Notes under the pieces: generated by a model
What the model was told of the DNA's origin: nothing
Database searches by the model: none
The model's input: only the letters and a program-made list of their open reading frames with translations
From: Streptomyces sp. NBC_01016
GTDB taxonomy: Bacteria; Actinomycetota; Actinomycetes; Streptomycetales; Streptomycetaceae
Assembly (NCBI RefSeq): GCF_026341035.1
Contig: NZ_JAPEOQ010000001.1
Coordinates: 930,001 to 994,000 of the forward strand
Direction: 5' to 3'
Length of the DNA stretch: 64,000 nt
Made by a program: the position numbers and the translations under genes
Part shown: piece by piece, positions 62,047 through 64,000 of the stretch
Position numbering within the stretch: the first letter of the stretch is position 1
Layout of the letters: each line of letters begins with the position of its first letter

Positions 62047-64000
62047 ATGGGCATTCTGGATCTGCTGCGGAACGCATTCGGGCGATCGCGCAAAAAAGAC
62101 GAGACCGCTGCCGCCGCGGACCCAGCGCCTGCCGCTGCCGCTTCCGACCAGGCGCCAACGGTCCCCGCTCCGTCCAAGGGCGAAGCCGACGACCTGGTCT
62201 CGGCCGCCTTCGACAACATCTCGGTCCCGAAACCGTCGAGCCCGGTGGGCGGCGAGCGGCTGCCGCGGGAGCCTGCGGCGGAGCGGGGCGAGGCGGAGGC
62301 GCCGACCGGGGAGAAGTCCGAGGCTGCGGCGCCGGCCGAGGAAGAGGCAGCGGCTCCGGCCGAGGCGGAGGCTGCGGCTCCGGCCAAGGCGGAGGCTGCG
62401 GCTCCGGCCAAGGCGGAGGCTGCGGCTCCCGCCGAGGCGGAGGCTGCGGCTCCCGCCGAGGAGAAGACCGCGGCTCTGGCCGAGGAAGAGGCAGCGGCCC
62501 CCGCCAAGGCGGAGGCTGCGGCTCCGACCGAGGAGTCGACTTCGACCGAGCGGAAGACGGAGGCTGCGGCCGAGGAGACGCCTTCGGCCGAGCCGAAGAC
62601 GGAGGCTGCGGCACCGGCGGAGGCCGAGACGGCCGCTGCTGAGACTCCGTCGGAGGATGCGGCCGAGGCGGAAGCTGCGGCGTCGGCCGAGGTCACGGCA
62701 GCGGCTCCGGCCGCGGCCGAGGAGAAGGCCGAGCCCAAGTCTGAGGATGCGGCGGCGGCTCCGACTGCGGCCAAGGAGAAGGCAGAGGCGGCGAACGCGG
62801 CGGCTCCGGCCAAGGACAAGGCAGAGGCTGCGGCTCCGGCCAAGGCAGAGGCTGCGACCTCGGCGCCGGCGGAGCCCGAGATCGGGACCGAGGCCAAGGA
62901 CAACGCCGAGGGCGCGACCGTCGCCGCGGCCGAGACCAAGGCCAACGCCGAAGCCCCGGCCCCCGCCAAGGTCGCGACCAAGGGCGAGGCCAAGGTCGAG
63001 GCCGAAGCCCCGGCCCCCGCCGAGGCCAAGACCAAGGCCGCCGCCCCCGCCGCGAGCAAGACCAAGGCCAAGAAGGCAGCCCCCGCCAAGGGCAAGGCCA
63101 AGGCTGCGGCTCCCGCCGCGAGCGAGACCAAGGTCGACACCGAAGACGCGGCCTCCGCTGTGGGCAAGGCCAAGACCGAGGACGCCACCCCCGCCGAGGC
63201 CGAGACCAAGGTCGACGCCGAGGCTGCGGCCCCCGCCAAGGCCAAGGCTGCGAAGCCCGCCAAGGGCAAGTCCAAGGCCGACACTGAGGCCCTGGCCCCC
63301 GCCGAGGCCAAGGCTGCCGCCCCCGCCAAGAGCGAGACCAAGGCCGAGGCCAAGGTCGAGGCCGAGGATGCGGCGGCCCCCGCTGTGGGCAAGCGTCCCG
63401 CAGGGCGGGACGGGTGGGCACAGCCCCCGGTGCAGGCCGAAGAGGACAAGGGGGCCGACCCCGTCACGGCGGAGGAGCCCACCCCGGCTCAGGCCGACAA
63501 GACCGAGGAGCCCACCCCGGCCCAGGCCGAAGAGACGGAAAAGGTCGACCCTGTCGCGGCGAAGACCCCGGCTCAGGCCGAAGAGACCAAGGACGTCGAC
63601 CCCACCCCGGTAAAGACCCCGGCCCAGGCCGACAAGACCGAAAAAGTCGACCCCGTCGCGGCGAAGACCCCGGCTCAGGCCGAAGCCACCGAGGACGTCG
63701 ACCCCACCCCGGCCGAAATCAAGACCCGCGCTCCCGGCCTGGCGGCCGCCCACACCGCCGCCGGCACCGCCCTCAAGACCCGCGGCCTCACCGGCACCCG
63801 CGCCACGGTCTACCTCGTCCTGGACCGCTCCGGCTCCATGCGCTCGTACTACAAGAACGGCTCGACCACCGCCCTCGCGGAGCAGACCGTCGCGCTGGCC
63901 GCCCACCTCGACACCCGCGAGACCCCCACCGTCCACACGGTGATCTTCTCGACGGACATCGACGCCTCCGGCGACCTCACCCTGGACGCGTACGAGGGCA
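62047..64000 (+). CDS. VWA-domain protein with very long Ala/Glu/Lys/Pro repeat region (partial, right edge)
   Basis: 651 residues are visible, and the gene continues past the window. The N-terminus [18 protein letters not shown] is followed by about 490 residues of low complexity ([20 protein letters not shown] and, later, [14 protein letters not shown] repeats). The C-terminal end begins a von Willebrand factor A domain with the MIDAS sequence [13 protein letters not shown] near residue 593, of the type found in TerD/TerY-linked proteins of Streptomyces. The GGAAGG ribosome site is 8 bases before the ATG at 62047. The charged repeats are probably an extended flexible spacer; the cellular role is not known. 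Confidence 0.8.
   Translation, partial: MGILDLLRNAFGRSRKKDETAAAADPAPAAAASDQAPTVPAPSKGEADDLVSAAFDNISVPKPSSPVGGERLPREPAAERGEAEAPTGEKSEAAAPAEEEAAAPAEAEAAAPAKAEAAAPAKAEAAAPAEAEAAAPAEEKTAALAEEEAAAPAKAEAAAPTEESTSTERKTEAAAEETPSAEPKTEAAAPAEAETAAAETPSEDAAEAEAAASAEVTAAAPAAAEEKAEPKSEDAAAAPTAAKEKAEAANAAAPAKDKAEAAAPAKAEAATSAPAEPEIGTEAKDNAEGATVAAAETKANAEAPAPAKVATKGEAKVEAEAPAPAEAKTKAAAPAASKTKAKKAAPAKGKAKAAAPAASETKVDTEDAASAVGKAKTEDATPAEAETKVDAEAAAPAKAKAAKPAKGKSKADTEALAPAEAKAAAPAKSETKAEAKVEAEDAAAPAVGKRPAGRDGWAQPPVQAEEDKGADPVTAEEPTPAQADKTEEPTPAQAEETEKVDPVAAKTPAQAEETKDVDPTPVKTPAQADKTEKVDPVAAKTPAQAEATEDVDPTPAEIKTRAPGLAAAHTAAGTALKTRGLTGTRATVYLVLDRSGSMRSYYKNGSTTALAEQTVALAAHLDTRETPTVHTVIFSTDIDASGDLTLDAYEG
62290..63710. 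repeat. Low-complexity region in the VWA gene
   Basis: DNA repeats of about 24-36 bases such as GCGGCTCCGGCCAAGGCGGA and GAGGCTGCGGCTCCGGCC recur many times with variation from 62290 to about 63360, then a looser [19 protein letters not shown] repeat to about 63710. The reading frame is maintained throughout, as expected for a coding microsatellite under selection for frame. Confidence 0.85.

Noticed and set aside
62290..63710. Possible CRISPR array or satellite
   Set aside because: The repeats are irregular, have no unique spacers and encode a continuous charged protein region with normal frame bias.

Overview
This window looks like chromosomal DNA of a Streptomyces or a close relative. It is very GC-rich, uses GTG and TTG starts often, carries a HAIR-controlled dnaK operon, and encodes an LAxTG (sortase E-type) surface protein, a MatB-type glycan synthase and an SnpA-type protease beside a LysR regulator. 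I see one tRNA, no rRNA, no insertion sequence, no CRISPR array and no prophage. No gap without a gene exceeds about 300 bases. The largest lie around the tRNA (14567-14844 and 14919-15152) and between cobN and cobG (33040-33283); each holds hairpins or a riboswitch.

Layout. 1-3106: dnaK-grpE-dnaJ heat-shock operon (minus strand, dnaJ cut by the window edge) with two HspR sites upstream. 3193-5084: a glycosyltransferase/sugar-epimerase pair. 5276-7558: a large membrane Fe-S oxidoreductase resembling mycobacterial EtfD. 7744-12139: three tandem exported FG-GAP repeat proteins. 12300-14566: a Yip1-family membrane protein, a phosphoribosyltransferase, dcd (dCTP deaminase) and a small zinc-ribbon protein. 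14845-14918: tRNA-Gly(CCC). 15153-21395: a 1,701-residue cell-wall-anchored adhesin-like protein and a GH18-like lipoprotein. 21584-25324: a matA-matB-acyltransferase operon for an extracellular amino-sugar polymer. 25340-26682: a GntR regulator divergent from two tiny proteins and a Uma2-type nuclease-fold protein. 26773-29268: an exported polysaccharide lyase of family 8.

29290-43343 is a cobalamin (vitamin B12) biosynthesis region: cobN behind a cobalamin riboswitch, then cobG-cobH-cobIJ, cobK, cbiD, and cobM-cobL. Together these cover most of corrin-ring methylation and contraction plus the large cobalt chelatase subunit. The region is interrupted by an accessory block, 38786-41310, holding a SUKH-like protein and a YefM/YoeB-type toxin-antitoxin pair with a clear TGTACA operator.

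43464-64000 is a mixed region: a glyoxalase-fold protein, a DUF6049-like protein, a subtilisin-like lipoprotein, a LysR/MFS divergent pair, a plasmid-type ParA/ParB pair, a double IclR regulator, a membrane PP2C phosphatase, an SDR-like protein, small membrane and SH3 proteins, a DrrAB-type ABC exporter, three membrane proteins including a membrane-anchored EEP hydrolase, an SnpA-like metalloprotease divergent from a LysR regulator, and a VWA-domain protein with a very long Ala/Glu/Lys/Pro low-complexity region that runs off the right edge.

The most unusual pattern across the window is a GC-rich palindromic repeat family, core GGGGCTCYGCCCCGGACCCC, which sits inside coding sequences. It lies in frame in cobN (two copies) and cobG (a perfect-frame 72-bp tandem duplication), supplies the stop codon of cobK, and forms the linker between the two halves of the double IclR protein.
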